Positions 1 through 9,331 of a stretch of DNA of 64,000 nucleotides are shown here, piece by piece. Below the pieces are notes generated by a model. That model saw only the letters and a list, made by a program, of their open reading frames with translations, had not been told where the DNA came from and did not search any database. Position numbers and translations under genes: made by a program. The DNA is from Priestia aryabhattai B8W22 (GTDB lineage Bacteria; Bacillota; Bacilli; Bacillales; Bacillaceae_H): contig NZ_JYOO01000010.1 in assembly GCF_000956595.1 (NCBI RefSeq), positions 62,001-126,000 on the forward strand, read 5' to 3'. Position 1 is the stretch's first letter, and each line of letters opens with the position of its first letter.

Positions 1-354
1 CGTAACAGTAAGACTTTTCCCTTTTAACTCTGAGTGACTTTGAAGTCCAAATGTACTTCTCAAATTTGAAGGAATTTGAACGTACACCATCTTGTCTGTA
101 TTGGTTTCATTTGCACTGTCAGCAAGAGCAAGTGCATAATCGTTTGGGTAATTGCTCGTAATAACTGTAGATGTGCCTGTAGGTTGACCTACTACATATC
201 CTTTAACAGCTTGTACACTGTTGTTTTGATTTTCAAGAGCTTGTGACACAGATAAAGATGCGGCTGCTTGACTAACAGGAGTTAAGCTCACTGCAAGAGC
301 AAAAACAAGCAGGGACATTACCCATGTTTTTTTACACAGAGCATATAATCTCAC
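1..354 (-). CDS. Secreted protein with OB-fold/DUF6359-like domain, N-terminal part (cut by window edge)
   Basis: The GTG start at 354 follows an AGGAGG site nine bases upstream, and 118 codons stay open to the window edge. Residues 1-32 form a signal peptide: a basic start, a hydrophobic core and a likely cut after SQA or AAA. The mature part begins with SVSQALENQNN and continues VKGYVVGQPTGTSTVITS. In my recollection this is the conserved start of the DUF6359/YhcR-type OB-fold module found in extracellular Bacillus nucleases and phosphoesterases. The catalytic part lies outside the window, so the enzyme type cannot be told. Secretion is clear; the domain name is moderate confidence. Confidence 0.6.
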   Translation of the reverse strand, partial: MRLYALCKKTWVMSLLVFALAVSLTPVSQAAASLSVSQALENQNNSVQAVKGYVVGQPTGTSTVITSNYPNDYALALADSANETNTDKMVYVQIPSNLRSTFGLQSHSELKGKSLTVT

Positions 355-562
355 TTTTTTATTCCTCCTAATGATAGGTTTGAAAACTCGTTTCCTTCCA
401 CCTCTTTATATTATTTTTTCACTGTGAATTCCCTGCCTGTTTTTTGTTAAGTTTTATAGTGAAAAAGATGTGTTCTTCTTTACAGTGCCGGCCACTTTAT
501 GCGAAGGATTATATTTTTAAAAGTCCACACTGGAAAAAGCATTATGTGTCTTTCTTTATATA

Positions 563-571
563 TGGTATAAT
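563..571 (+). promoter_or_regulatory. Extended -10 promoter for the 642 gene
   Basis: TGGTATAAT at 563-571 is a perfect -10 box with the TGn extension. A good -35 is not visible, as expected for extended -10 promoters. It lies about 70 bases before the ATG at 642. Nothing else is recognised between 355 and 641 apart from the ribosome sites of the two flanking genes. Confidence 0.55.
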
Positions 572-641
572 CAACCGAATCGTAAAAGAGCTTATACCAT
601 TTCAGAAAATGAAATGATTTAAATAGAAATGAGGATTGTCT

Positions 642-1118
642 ATGCTTAGTTTTGACGAAAAATTAGCTATTATTTCAGCGTTTCCAGAGCTGCATCGAAA
701 AGATGTATCTTTAGGACGCGTGAATTTTCATTATGAAGAAAGCGTGTACGATAAAACGGTTGTTGTGCATCATCTGCATCCTAACGGAAATGGATTTGTA
801 TATGCAGGGTTTTTAAAAGGATATGAAACAAATGACAAAGGTCTTGTGAATATCCGTGATTATACTGAAGAAGAGCTTCGCTCAATTATTGAAGCTTCTA
901 TTGAATCTTTGTCTACCCTTCCTGATACAGCTAGAGAAGAAGCTATTGTAGGGAATGGAAATGAACAGCGCTGGAACGGTCCAGATAATGCAACGCTTTT
1001 ACTTGTTCATGAAGATGACCTGTGGAATATTTATTCTGGCTTGAATTTAGAGGCAGCATTTCTATCTTACGAAGAAGCAGAAGATTATTTGTTTGAAGAA
1101 GGCTTCCGCCGCCTGTAA
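642..1118 (+). CDS. Uncharacterised acidic protein (158 aa)
   Basis: The ATG at 642 sits seven bases after GAGG, so I prefer it to the in-frame TTG at 636. The product is soluble and acidic, with no signal peptide or membrane segment. It has an N-terminal alpha/beta part (FHYEESVYDKTVVVHHLHP) and an acidic C-terminal end (YEEAEDYLFEEGFRRL). I do not recognise the family. It is monocistronic, with its own extended -10 promoter and a bidirectional terminator that it shares with the convergent type VII secretion operon. Confidence 0.75.
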   Translation: MLSFDEKLAIISAFPELHRKDVSLGRVNFHYEESVYDKTVVVHHLHPNGNGFVYAGFLKGYETNDKGLVNIRDYTEEELRSIIEASIESLSTLPDTAREEAIVGNGNEQRWNGPDNATLLLVHEDDLWNIYSGLNLEAAFLSYEEAEDYLFEEGFRRL

Positions 1119-1134
1119 AGTTACGTCTATACGC

Positions 1135-1168
1135 AAAAACCTCGCTGTTGATTAACAGCGAGGTTTTT
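1135..1168. terminator. Bidirectional terminator between the 642 gene and the Yuk operon
   Basis: A 15-bp perfect stem (1135-1149 with 1154-1168) around a four-base loop carries A and T runs at its ends. It can stop transcripts from both strands and marks the 3' end of the type VII secretion operon. Confidence 0.9.
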
Positions 1169-1666
1169 TCATTTTTTCACAGAAGGCTGAGGGCTAACGC
1201 GCGGTATTAAAACCGCAAATAATACAACAACCCCCACACCAATCAATAATAAATAAAACCATTGTAGGTCTGATGACTTTTCAGAAGCAGTTTGTTCTGT
1301 CCGACCTTTCTTGTAGGAAGTGTTTTTAGAAGAAAACAAGTTATATTCTTTTGCTTTCGCAGAAATCGTATTCTCTTCAGCTGATGCGTTCGCAAAAAGG
1401 CCTTCTTTTAAGCTCTCTTTCTCTGCATCTTCCTCTTTTTCAAATGTAAGATCCTTTATTTCCTCCGGAATATTTCCTACTTCTTTTTTATTTTCTAGCA
1501 AAGATTCGGGGTCCAAGTTAATCGGATCATCTTTATATACATTTGGTTTAATCTCTTCAACGTTTCCGTCATCGGCTTCAGCCGATGCTGCTATAGGAAA
1601 ACAAAGAAGTGAAAAAATAAGAACAATACCTCCAATCTTCTTATTAAGCACTATAGGTTTCATCAT
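1169..1666 (-). CDS. yueC: Type VII secretion protein EssA/YueC
   Basis: Small membrane component of the Firmicute ESX (Yuk/Yue) secretion machine. The ATG at 1666 lies six bases after AAAGAGG; an earlier in-frame TTG at 1672 abuts the ribosome site and is unlikely. The product has an N-terminal signal or anchor segment (GGIVLIFSLLCFPIAASA), a charged middle of about 90 residues, and a C-terminal transmembrane helix (WFYLLLIGVGVVVLFAVLI) with a short basic tail. This is the EssA topology. The gene overlaps the 3' end of the EsaA gene and is the last gene of the operon. Identity rests on position plus topology, because EssA proteins diverge fast. Confidence 0.85.
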   Translation of the reverse strand: MMKPIVLNKKIGGIVLIFSLLCFPIAASAEADDGNVEEIKPNVYKDDPINLDPESLLENKKEVGNIPEEIKDLTFEKEEDAEKESLKEGLFANASAEENTISAKAKEYNLFSSKNTSYKKGRTEQTASEKSSDLQWFYLLLIGVGVVVLFAVLIPRVSPQPSVKK

Positions 1667-4600
1667 TTTCAACCTCTTTAGTCGTCTTTAAAGCACGAAT
1701 AATAGATGGCAGAACACTTAAAACGGCAGTCATCCCCAGTAATACAATAAGCGCCTGTCCAAACAGAGACTGCGTATCATATTGAATGGACATATATACT
1801 TTAGATACTGGATCTTCGTAATTAAAGTTTGGCATAGATAAGTTAAGAAGCGGGGTAATATAAAATAAAATCAACCCTACTGTCGTCACCCATCCAGCGA
1901 AGCTTCCTAATAAGAAAGCAATACGTACGATTGTAGATGAAGCAAGCAATAAGACGATCGTAAAGATTGACCATTCCATTGCCCTGTCTCCCGATAACGA
2001 ATAAATATTAAGGCTAAAGATACTTACCATTAACCCTACAATCAAATTCAATAATCCAAACAGCGTACCTTTTACAAGCATAGGTGCATGTCGGTAGTAT
2101 TGACTGAAATAGCCAATTAGTAAGCTGCTGATTAAGATAATAACCAAAATGACAACCGGTGGAACCTCTTTTACTTTTTCAGCTGGCACTTCACCGCTTA
2201 CTTGAAGGGGATTCGCTAAATAATGATAAACGTAATCATTATTCTGTCCATCTACTAATGTATTATTTAACAAACGGTATACCTGGCCGCGTACCAATTT
2301 CGTTGAATCCACGTTTTGGGCCCATTTGCTGTTAAGCGTGTCAGCTTTATCCTGGACTTCATTTACACGCTTCTGCAATTCATCTGTGTATGTGACAACA
2401 TTAGCTTGTCTTTCATCTAAAGATGAAATGAGTTCGTTCATTCCCTTCAACTCTTGACCCATGCTTTGCTGCAGCGTCATTAAGCCTGTTACGTCCGGAG
2501 CTTCTTTCTTTTCTAATGCTTGATCTTCACCTGCGCTAGATTGAAGCTCTTGATTCATTGCATTTGCTTTTTCTTGAATAGCTGATAGCTCTTCCATAAT
2601 AGATGCTTGTTCAGCATCAACTGTTTGTCCATATTGATCAGCAAAATCTTGCACTGAACTTTGAAACTGTGCTAACTCTTCTTTTGTTAAAGACAGGTTT
2701 TGTTGGATTTGCTTACGCGCGTCTTGAGAAGAGACGGTTCCAGCTAACGCCTGCTGCAAACTTCCTTTAATAGAGTCATTGTTAAGGACGCTGTTCTGTA
2801 TGTCTGTATTTCCTACTTGAGCTAAAGTCAAATCATACTGCGATAAATCACCGTAGTACTTTAGCAGATCTTCGGCACTGCTGGTTTTAATCTTACCTGA
2901 GAATGTATTGCTCAGCTTTTCCTTTCGAGAAGCTGAAAGATTTGGAGAAGATAAGATTTTATCTTCTTTGTTTGTAATCATCGTGATGAGATTCTCTACA
3001 TCCACACTACCTTTAGAAGGCTTTTTGCCGCCTTCTTTCAACTTTTCATTCTCTTTTTTTAATCGTTCATTTTCTTCTTGAAGCTTAGCAATTTGACTGC
3101 TCGACGACTTGGTTGCTTCTTCTAAGTCTTTCTCTGCTTTGTTTTTCTGTGCTGTCAAAGACTCAACGTCTGCTTCCAAGCTGGCAATTTTCTGCTTCAG
3201 CGCATCCGTATTTTCTCCTGAAGTTTCAGGCTGAACGGTTACATTTTGCAGCTCATCTTTGACTGCCTGTACCTGTGTTTTCAGATTAGCTACTTTTTCA
3301 AGCGCACTTTTCACAGCATTGGATGTACCTGATGTGTCCGGTGTTTCAGTCGTTTCTGGCGTTTCTGGTCCCTCAGGTGTCTTAGGCGCTTCAGGTGTCT
3401 CAGGCGCTTCAGGTGTCTCAGGCGCTTCAGGTGTTTCATTTACCATTCCTTGGAGCTGCTGTTCTAAGTCTTCAAGCCCTTTTGATATATCATCAAGCTT
3501 TGCTGTTTGCTGAGATAAATCCACTTGAATTGGTTCTGACGTTCCTTCGCCTTGACCGGAATCTGGCTGAGTTCCATCATCTTCTCCAGGATCCGTCGGC
3601 GTCTCTCCACCTTGATTAGGATCTGGCTGAGTTCCGTCACCTTTCCCAGGGTCCGTTGGCGCCTCTCCGCCTTGATTAGGGTCTGGCTGAGTTCCATCAC
3701 TTTCTCCTGGATTCGTTGAGTCTCCGCCACCCTCATTTGATGAAGCTGTCTCTAGCTGCGCACGAAGCGGCTTTAGCTTACTTTCAATTTGGTTTAGGGT
3801 TGTTTGCTCAGACTGCTGTTTGTATGAACTGACTATTTGGCCGTTCAAATCTTGCAGAGCTTTTTCTTGTTCACTGACGTTATCCGCTTGTTGATCTCCA
3901 AGTTCTCCAACGGCTTTTTGATTTTCATCCAGCTGCTGTTGAATGGAAGATAAGCCACTAAACACTTGATTGGCCTGCTCATTAAAATTTTGCTTAGAGC
4001 TTGGCTGATTAGATTCAAGGGAAGACAACCCTTGTTGAATCGCAGCGACGCTTTGAGCCTGCGTTTTTTCAAGCATTTGTTTTTGTGTTTCTTGATATGT
4101 TTGATATTGATCTACATATTCAATGAAGCTGTTTAAATTCTTTTCAACCTGTTCTACGTCGCCTTGTCTATCGCTAGAACCTTTTTCTGCTTTATTTACA
4201 TTATCTTGGATTTGCTGAAGAATTTTCTTTTGATCATTTAATTCACCTGCTAAATCTTTTGAATTCGGTTTATAAAAAGCGACCATTGTTTTTTGAAAGG
4301 CGATTTCTTTATTTAGAATTTTATCGAACTGTCCGCGTACCTTATCTACTTCCTGTGATACATAACTCCAGTACAAAGAGGACATTTCATTATTAACCTT
4401 TGTAGTAGCATCTTCTAATTCCCCTACTACTTTTTCCTTATTAACTGCGTTAAGCTGACTTTGAACTTTGTATTCCAAAGTGGCTTTTTCTGGCTTTTTT
4501 TCCTGATACGATAAAATATTTTGTGAGAAAGTCGAGGGAATATAGATAACCGCATCATATTTCCCATTCTGTAAACCGCTTGTAGCTGCGCTTCGTCCAA

Positions 4601-4844
4601 GCACGGTCCATTGATAATCCGACCCCTCCTGTAAAAGAGGAGTCACTTTTTCTCCAAATTCTATCGCTTTTTCACTGTTTTCTTTTACTCCATTATCTTC
4701 GTTAACAACCGCAATCGTTCTTGTTGAGTTTTCTGTGACTTGCAGCGGGTTGTCTCCAATATACTGGAAAAAGAAAGAAGGAAGAGCCAAAATTAAAACA
4801 ACAGCTAATATGACTTTAAGTGTATACTTACGCTGTTCGGTCAT
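1644..4844 (-). CDS. yueB: Type VII secretion membrane protein EsaA (YueB)
   Basis: A 1066-residue membrane protein of the ESX apparatus; B. subtilis YueB also serves as the phage SPP1 receptor. It has one N-terminal membrane helix (about 9-30), a long extracellular stalk rich in Q, E and K coiled coil (about 150-890), and five or six C-terminal helices (about 895-1050). This is the EsaA/Pip architecture. The stalk holds two low-complexity tracts: about 20-residue Gly/Asp/Pro repeats (about 375-437) and TPEAPE repeats (about 470-506). The start ATG overlaps the EssC stop by four bases (ATGA), so translation is coupled. The length is normal for the family. Confidence 0.93.
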   Translation of the reverse strand: MTEQRKYTLKVILAVVLILALPSFFFQYIGDNPLQVTENSTRTIAVVNEDNGVKENSEKAIEFGEKVTPLLQEGSDYQWTVLGRSAATSGLQNGKYDAVIYIPSTFSQNILSYQEKKPEKATLEYKVQSQLNAVNKEKVVGELEDATTKVNNEMSSLYWSYVSQEVDKVRGQFDKILNKEIAFQKTMVAFYKPNSKDLAGELNDQKKILQQIQDNVNKAEKGSSDRQGDVEQVEKNLNSFIEYVDQYQTYQETQKQMLEKTQAQSVAAIQQGLSSLESNQPSSKQNFNEQANQVFSGLSSIQQQLDENQKAVGELGDQQADNVSEQEKALQDLNGQIVSSYKQQSEQTTLNQIESKLKPLRAQLETASSNEGGGDSTNPGESDGTQPDPNQGGEAPTDPGKGDGTQPDPNQGGETPTDPGEDDGTQPDSGQGEGTSEPIQVDLSQQTAKLDDISKGLEDLEQQLQGMVNETPEAPETPEAPETPEAPKTPEGPETPETTETPDTSGTSNAVKSALEKVANLKTQVQAVKDELQNVTVQPETSGENTDALKQKIASLEADVESLTAQKNKAEKDLEEATKSSSSQIAKLQEENERLKKENEKLKEGGKKPSKGSVDVENLITMITNKEDKILSSPNLSASRKEKLSNTFSGKIKTSSAEDLLKYYGDLSQYDLTLAQVGNTDIQNSVLNNDSIKGSLQQALAGTVSSQDARKQIQQNLSLTKEELAQFQSSVQDFADQYGQTVDAEQASIMEELSAIQEKANAMNQELQSSAGEDQALEKKEAPDVTGLMTLQQSMGQELKGMNELISSLDERQANVVTYTDELQKRVNEVQDKADTLNSKWAQNVDSTKLVRGQVYRLLNNTLVDGQNNDYVYHYLANPLQVSGEVPAEKVKEVPPVVILVIILISSLLIGYFSQYYRHAPMLVKGTLFGLLNLIVGLMVSIFSLNIYSLSGDRAMEWSIFTIVLLLASSTIVRIAFLLGSFAGWVTTVGLILFYITPLLNLSMPNFNYEDPVSKVYMSIQYDTQSLFGQALIVLLGMTAVLSVLPSIIRALKTTKEVENDETYSA
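3327..3437 (-). repeat. TPEAPE-coding tandem repeat inside yueB
   Basis: An 18-base unit coding TPEAPE repeats in tandem, perfectly over the first copies and then drifting (TPEAPK, TPEGPE, TPETTE). Proline-rich spacers of this kind usually extend a surface stalk and change copy number by slippage. Confidence 0.8.
3534..3735 (-). repeat. About 60-bp tandem repeat coding Gly/Asp/Pro spacer inside yueB
   Basis: Three or more copies of a unit of about 60 bases encode variants of DGTQPDPNQGGE followed by PTDPG. Copies differ by scattered substitutions. The segment lies in the predicted extracellular stalk of EsaA. Confidence 0.8.
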
Positions 4845-7800
4845 GTTAAGATCTTCCTTTCACTTACACATAGCGGGATTTGAATTCTTGTTTCTTTTCC
4901 ACTTTTAATATAATAACCGAAGCCAGGATTAACGTCGGCTTCTTTTCGGTCATAAGGAAGCGTAAATAAGCTTTGCTCTGTTTTCTTCATCAACAACACG
5001 GCTTGGCCAATTTGCTTCACTTCTGTTGTTAACGCGTCAAATCCTTTTGAAAACTCATTGTTGTTCCCTGCAACAATCAAGTTAAAGCCCAGGTGGCTAT
5101 AATTTTTCATCAATTTTGTAATGCGATCCTGCAAGACGCTGTCTAAGTTTTGCTGGAATCGTACAAATCCGTCTACTACAAGCATGATCGGGGCAAATGA
5201 AAGGCTGTGTACTGTTCCTTCCTGCACTGCTTCCAAATACTTATTTTCACGTCGCTGCAATCGTTCTTCGGTTAGGTCAAGCCAGTCGACGATTTGTTCT
5301 TTTGTTTCCATGTAAACAACTCGCTCTTCAGCTGCATAGCTTGATAAACCACGGTCAACCGAATCAAATAGTCCGATTTGCTTCACACCTTGTTCAAGCG
5401 CTGTTTGCAGTATGACTTTCACTACATTTGTCTTTCCTTTTTGCGTCTGCCCCATGACGATGCAATGCTTATTTTTCGTAAAGTTCATATGCACCGGTCG
5501 AACAAACTCTTCATCTAACCCAAGAGGAATAACTCCTTTTTCCCGAATAACTCTTCTGTCCGTCATAAACTCGGCAAGTACAAGTTTCGATGACAGCATT
5601 GGCACCGGCTCCGGAAGAATAGCATCAGCATATTGATTCTTTAATCGTTGAATGTGCAGCTTAACTGCATCAAAAATTTCAAAATCATCTTTTCCTTCCG
5701 CAGGTAAAAACAGCTGAGCAAAATAAGGTTGATCCGTTTTGATAATAGCCCGGCCTGGAATAGACTCTAGCGCATACGGCGTACGTCCTAAAATAGAATA
5801 CGCTTCTGAATGATCCATTAAATAATGAACCACTTTCGTTTTCAAGTTATTCATAAGTGACTGACGAATAGAATTCACGCGCGTCGCGGTAAAGATCATA
5901 TAAATTCCTAAAGACTGGCCGTCACGCACAAGCTGTGTGAACTGCATTTCTAGATCTTGCATTTCTTCTTTGACCAGATCAAAATTATCAATTGTGATGA
6001 AAATTAGAGGAAGCTCTTCTGAACTTAGAGCATTATACATTTTGATATTGCTAACTTCCTGCTGTTGAAATAACTGCTTTCGCCTTGCGATTTCTTGTTT
6101 GATAATCGTCATGAATTTTTCGATTTTACGCATTTGATCCATTAAGAAATAGTCTGCCGTATGAGGCAGCTGACGAAGCGGCAGCAGCGTACCGTTTCCA
6201 AAGTCAAAAATGTAATAATGAAGCTGCTCCGGGCTCTGTCTTTCAGCTAGACTAAGAAGTAACATCATGACTGTAAACGATTTACCATATCCTGACGAAC
6301 CAAATATACCAATGTTCCCATCGTCCATCAGCTGATAGTTATATACCGTTTGACTTTGCTTTTCAGGTTCATCAATCAAGCCAATTGGGAATACGCCGTC
6401 TCGCTTCTCTTTGTACTCACTGCGAAGCAATCTCTCTTTAAGAGGGGGCAGCCATGGACTATTTAATTTTTTGATACCTAGTTCCCGCTGCGTTTGTTCG
6501 ATTTTTTGCACCACAACATCAATTTCTGCTTCCGCTTGTTTAGATGACGTCTGCTGAGTAGATACATCAGATAAAGGAATCAACCCGAGATCCGTTACAA
6601 TGGCTACTTCATCTTCAGCTCCATACGTATCTTCCATGTACGGCGCGCCGCTCCAAGCTGACTGAAACAGTTCATACACTTCATTATTTCCAACCTGCAG
6701 ATAGCCTCGACCCGTCACCGTAATAGAAGCAGCGTCTGCATTTTTTAAGATTTCTTTACTATCAGCGGCATCTTGGACTTTTAACGCTACTTTAAAGCGC
6801 GCATTACTCCAAATTTGATCGTCAATAACACCGCCTGGCTTTTGTGTTGCTAAAATTAAATGAACGCCTAGACTGCGTCCAATTCGCGCCGCGCTGACTA
6901 ATTCGCGAATGAACTCTGGTTCTTCACTTTTTAACTCAGCAAATTCATCCGAGATTAAGAATAAGTGAGGCAGAGGTTCTTCTGCCATACCTTGCTTATA
7001 TAAATCTGTATAATCATTAATATGATTGACTTCATATCTATCAAACAAGCGTTGGCGTCGCTTTAATTCACTTTTAATAGAAGCTAAGGCTCTTGTACTA
7101 AAATTCTTACTTCCTTCAATATTTGTAATGGTTCCAAGCAGGTGAGGCATGTTTTTAAACGGCTGAGCCATTCCTCCCCCTTTATAGTCAATCAGTAAAA
7201 ATGCGACTTCATGGGGGTGGAAATTCACCGCTAGAGAAAGAATGTACGTTTGTAAAAATTCACTTTTCCCTGACCCCGTCGTACCTGCAAGTAATCCATG
7301 AGGGCCGTGAGCTTTTTCGTGAAGATTTAGTTCCACAATATCTTCTTTTCCTTTTAAACCAATTGGAACGGCTAGCGACTTAGCTGATTCATTGCTGTGC
7401 CACCTTTGCACGATATCCAGCTCACCAATTTCTCTTGCTTTAAATAATTCTAAGAATGAAACGCTATTTGGAATTGAGTTGGTCATGCCAACTTGGTGAT
7501 CCAATGTCCGCAGCATCCTTGCAAATCTTTCATTATAATCAAGCGTGTGTTTATCAAGCTGAAATGGAATATTCACAGCTTTTTGCTTTTGAATTAATAT
7601 ATCCCCCTCGGATTCGTTAATATAACGAACGAGTGTGTGAACATGCTCCGTTAAGCTCTCTTTCGTCTCTGCCGCAAATATCGTAGAGAACCCAAGATGA
7701 GGATGATATCCTTCTAAATACTCTAAGATAACGTGATCTGCAATTAGCTGCTGATTCGTAATAATAAAAACAAAGTGCGGCAAGAAAACCCCTTCTCCTT

Positions 7801-9319
7801 TTGCTTCATCTAAGTCGCGTTCTCTCAGCATTTCGTAAATAGAAGATAAAAGCTGATCTCTCGTTTGTTCATTATAAATGAAGCCTTTTGCAAAAGAATG
7901 AGGCAGCTGAAAATGAGGAAGCCATTTCATCCATTCCCACTCTTTATATTCTTCTTCATCAAAAATGAATACGAATCTCACATCATGATAACTGTGGGAG
8001 AATGCCAGCTGTCCTACAAGCTGATGCAGTTCACTCTTCACCGTCTTCATCTTTCCTACCAGACCGATAGAGCCTAAACCTAAGTGAGCGGTAACAGGCG
8101 CATTTTTGACTTCTCGATAGACCTTTTCCATGTGCTGAGACTGCTCAAGCAAATCATCAATTTCTCGATTAGCCATATCTCCGCTATTTAAAGAAATTTG
8201 GTAGCTTCCAGGAACTGTTCCTTTTCCAAGACGCACCTGTAAGAAATCACTGCTTTCTATAGTTCGTTCCCAAATTCGATCGGAAATCTGTTCTGTTAAA
8301 TATTTCATTCGTTCAAACGTAGGACAATGATAAGATAATACATCTCGTTGAACTGATGCTAGTTCTTGTAATTCCTCGCGCTTGTTCTCTAAGTACTTTG
8401 TATAAATTCGACGACGGCGCTCTTGGCGCTTCTTGCGCTGTTTTTTATCTTTGAAATATTGAACGGTAGATACAATCAGCGTGGTCGTAAACATCATGAC
8501 AGATATAATAATAAAAATTCCCCTGGGCTGAATAATCGATACCGTACCCATGACTAAAAGCATGACTAATGGGGGTAAAATGGTAAGCCATAAGCTTCGG
8601 TTATTTTCATCATTGTCTTGAGACGGAAAGGACAAGCTCACCTTATCATTAGGCAAATCATATATCATGCGCGGTGTCCGTCTATAAACCGGGTACTTCT
8701 TTTTCATTTCAGAAATAGGTTGTGCCGTAGCCGGAAGCTTAGATGCATAATCATAGTAGCTTTGAATCTTCAGCAAATCTTTTTCGATCAATTGAATCGT
8801 CATAGAAGACCATAAAATAAGATCTCCGGGCTGAAGGTTCCTATTCTCTTCTATTCGGTGTCCATTAAGATAAAGCCGTTCTTGGTTATAAAAGACCTTC
8901 CACTTCCCGTTTATCTTTGATAAGTAAAATCCTTCTTTTGGCTCTACTACATACTTTTCTTTCTGCTGATACACATCAGCTGCTTCATCACTTGTGGAAA
9001 ACGAGACTTCTGATCCGTAATCAATATAATAGACAGCTTCTTTAACAGCCGTCTCTGTAAGGGCAAAGGTTAAAGCCTGTCCTTGTTCTCGCCATACAAA
9101 CGACTCAGAAACAGATAGCTCTGCTATCCTTTCTTCTCCGTAGGAAATCAAGAGCCGGCCGTTCTTTTCAGATGACAGCGTCATTTGCCCTTTCTCAAAC
9201 GGATAGGAAAAAGTAAACGTTTGATGCTGAGTGTTTCCAACCGTTGCTTGGCGAAAGGTTTTAAAATCTATAGGCAGCTGCTGATACGTTTGCCCACTAA
9301 CTATCCAAAGCATATTCAT
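4841..9319 (-). CDS. yukBA: Type VII secretion ATPase EssC (YukBA)
   Basis: Motor of the ESX system, an FtsK/SpoIIIE-family ATPase of 1492 residues encoded by one continuous reading frame. The N-terminus (1-180) is two FHA-like domains. Two membrane helices follow (about 243-263 and 267-288). Then come three ATPase domains: Walker A at 679-686 (GTTGSGKS) with Walker B ending DE at 791-792; a second P-loop at 1007-1014 (GSSGYGKS) whose Walker B lacks the glutamate (TIDNFD); and a third at 1290-1297 (GQTQKGKT), also without a classical Walker B Glu. An active first domain with altered later ones is usual for EssC. The start follows GGGAGG by seven bases. Confidence 0.96.
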   Translation of the reverse strand: MNMLWIVSGQTYQQLPIDFKTFRQATVGNTQHQTFTFSYPFEKGQMTLSSEKNGRLLISYGEERIAELSVSESFVWREQGQALTFALTETAVKEAVYYIDYGSEVSFSTSDEAADVYQQKEKYVVEPKEGFYLSKINGKWKVFYNQERLYLNGHRIEENRNLQPGDLILWSSMTIQLIEKDLLKIQSYYDYASKLPATAQPISEMKKKYPVYRRTPRMIYDLPNDKVSLSFPSQDNDENNRSLWLTILPPLVMLLVMGTVSIIQPRGIFIIISVMMFTTTLIVSTVQYFKDKKQRKKRQERRRRIYTKYLENKREELQELASVQRDVLSYHCPTFERMKYLTEQISDRIWERTIESSDFLQVRLGKGTVPGSYQISLNSGDMANREIDDLLEQSQHMEKVYREVKNAPVTAHLGLGSIGLVGKMKTVKSELHQLVGQLAFSHSYHDVRFVFIFDEEEYKEWEWMKWLPHFQLPHSFAKGFIYNEQTRDQLLSSIYEMLRERDLDEAKGEGVFLPHFVFIITNQQLIADHVILEYLEGYHPHLGFSTIFAAETKESLTEHVHTLVRYINESEGDILIQKQKAVNIPFQLDKHTLDYNERFARMLRTLDHQVGMTNSIPNSVSFLELFKAREIGELDIVQRWHSNESAKSLAVPIGLKGKEDIVELNLHEKAHGPHGLLAGTTGSGKSEFLQTYILSLAVNFHPHEVAFLLIDYKGGGMAQPFKNMPHLLGTITNIEGSKNFSTRALASIKSELKRRQRLFDRYEVNHINDYTDLYKQGMAEEPLPHLFLISDEFAELKSEEPEFIRELVSAARIGRSLGVHLILATQKPGGVIDDQIWSNARFKVALKVQDAADSKEILKNADAASITVTGRGYLQVGNNEVYELFQSAWSGAPYMEDTYGAEDEVAIVTDLGLIPLSDVSTQQTSSKQAEAEIDVVVQKIEQTQRELGIKKLNSPWLPPLKERLLRSEYKEKRDGVFPIGLIDEPEKQSQTVYNYQLMDDGNIGIFGSSGYGKSFTVMMLLLSLAERQSPEQLHYYIFDFGNGTLLPLRQLPHTADYFLMDQMRKIEKFMTIIKQEIARRKQLFQQQEVSNIKMYNALSSEELPLIFITIDNFDLVKEEMQDLEMQFTQLVRDGQSLGIYMIFTATRVNSIRQSLMNNLKTKVVHYLMDHSEAYSILGRTPYALESIPGRAIIKTDQPYFAQLFLPAEGKDDFEIFDAVKLHIQRLKNQYADAILPEPVPMLSSKLVLAEFMTDRRVIREKGVIPLGLDEEFVRPVHMNFTKNKHCIVMGQTQKGKTNVVKVILQTALEQGVKQIGLFDSVDRGLSSYAAEERVVYMETKEQIVDWLDLTEERLQRRENKYLEAVQEGTVHSLSFAPIMLVVDGFVRFQQNLDSVLQDRITKLMKNYSHLGFNLIVAGNNNEFSKGFDALTTEVKQIGQAVLLMKKTEQSLFTLPYDRKEADVNPGFGYYIKSGKETRIQIPLCVSERKILT

Positions 9320-9331
9320 ACAACTACCTCC

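Noticed and set aside
1320-1691. Plus-strand frame of over 120 codons opposite yueC
   Set aside because: No ribosome site, composition mirrors the antisense strand, and the minus-strand gene is a clear ESX component.
3327-3735. Regular repeats that could suggest a CRISPR array
   Set aside because: They are in frame, code Pro/Glu/Gly-rich protein, lack unique spacers of constant length and lie inside yueB.
3259-3736. Several frames antisense to or overlapping the yueB repeats
   Set aside because: Repeat composition keeps all frames open; the long EsaA frame explains them.
4841-9319. Altered second and third ATPase motifs of EssC as decay
   Set aside because: Reduced motifs in later domains are usual in this family, and the reading frame is intact.
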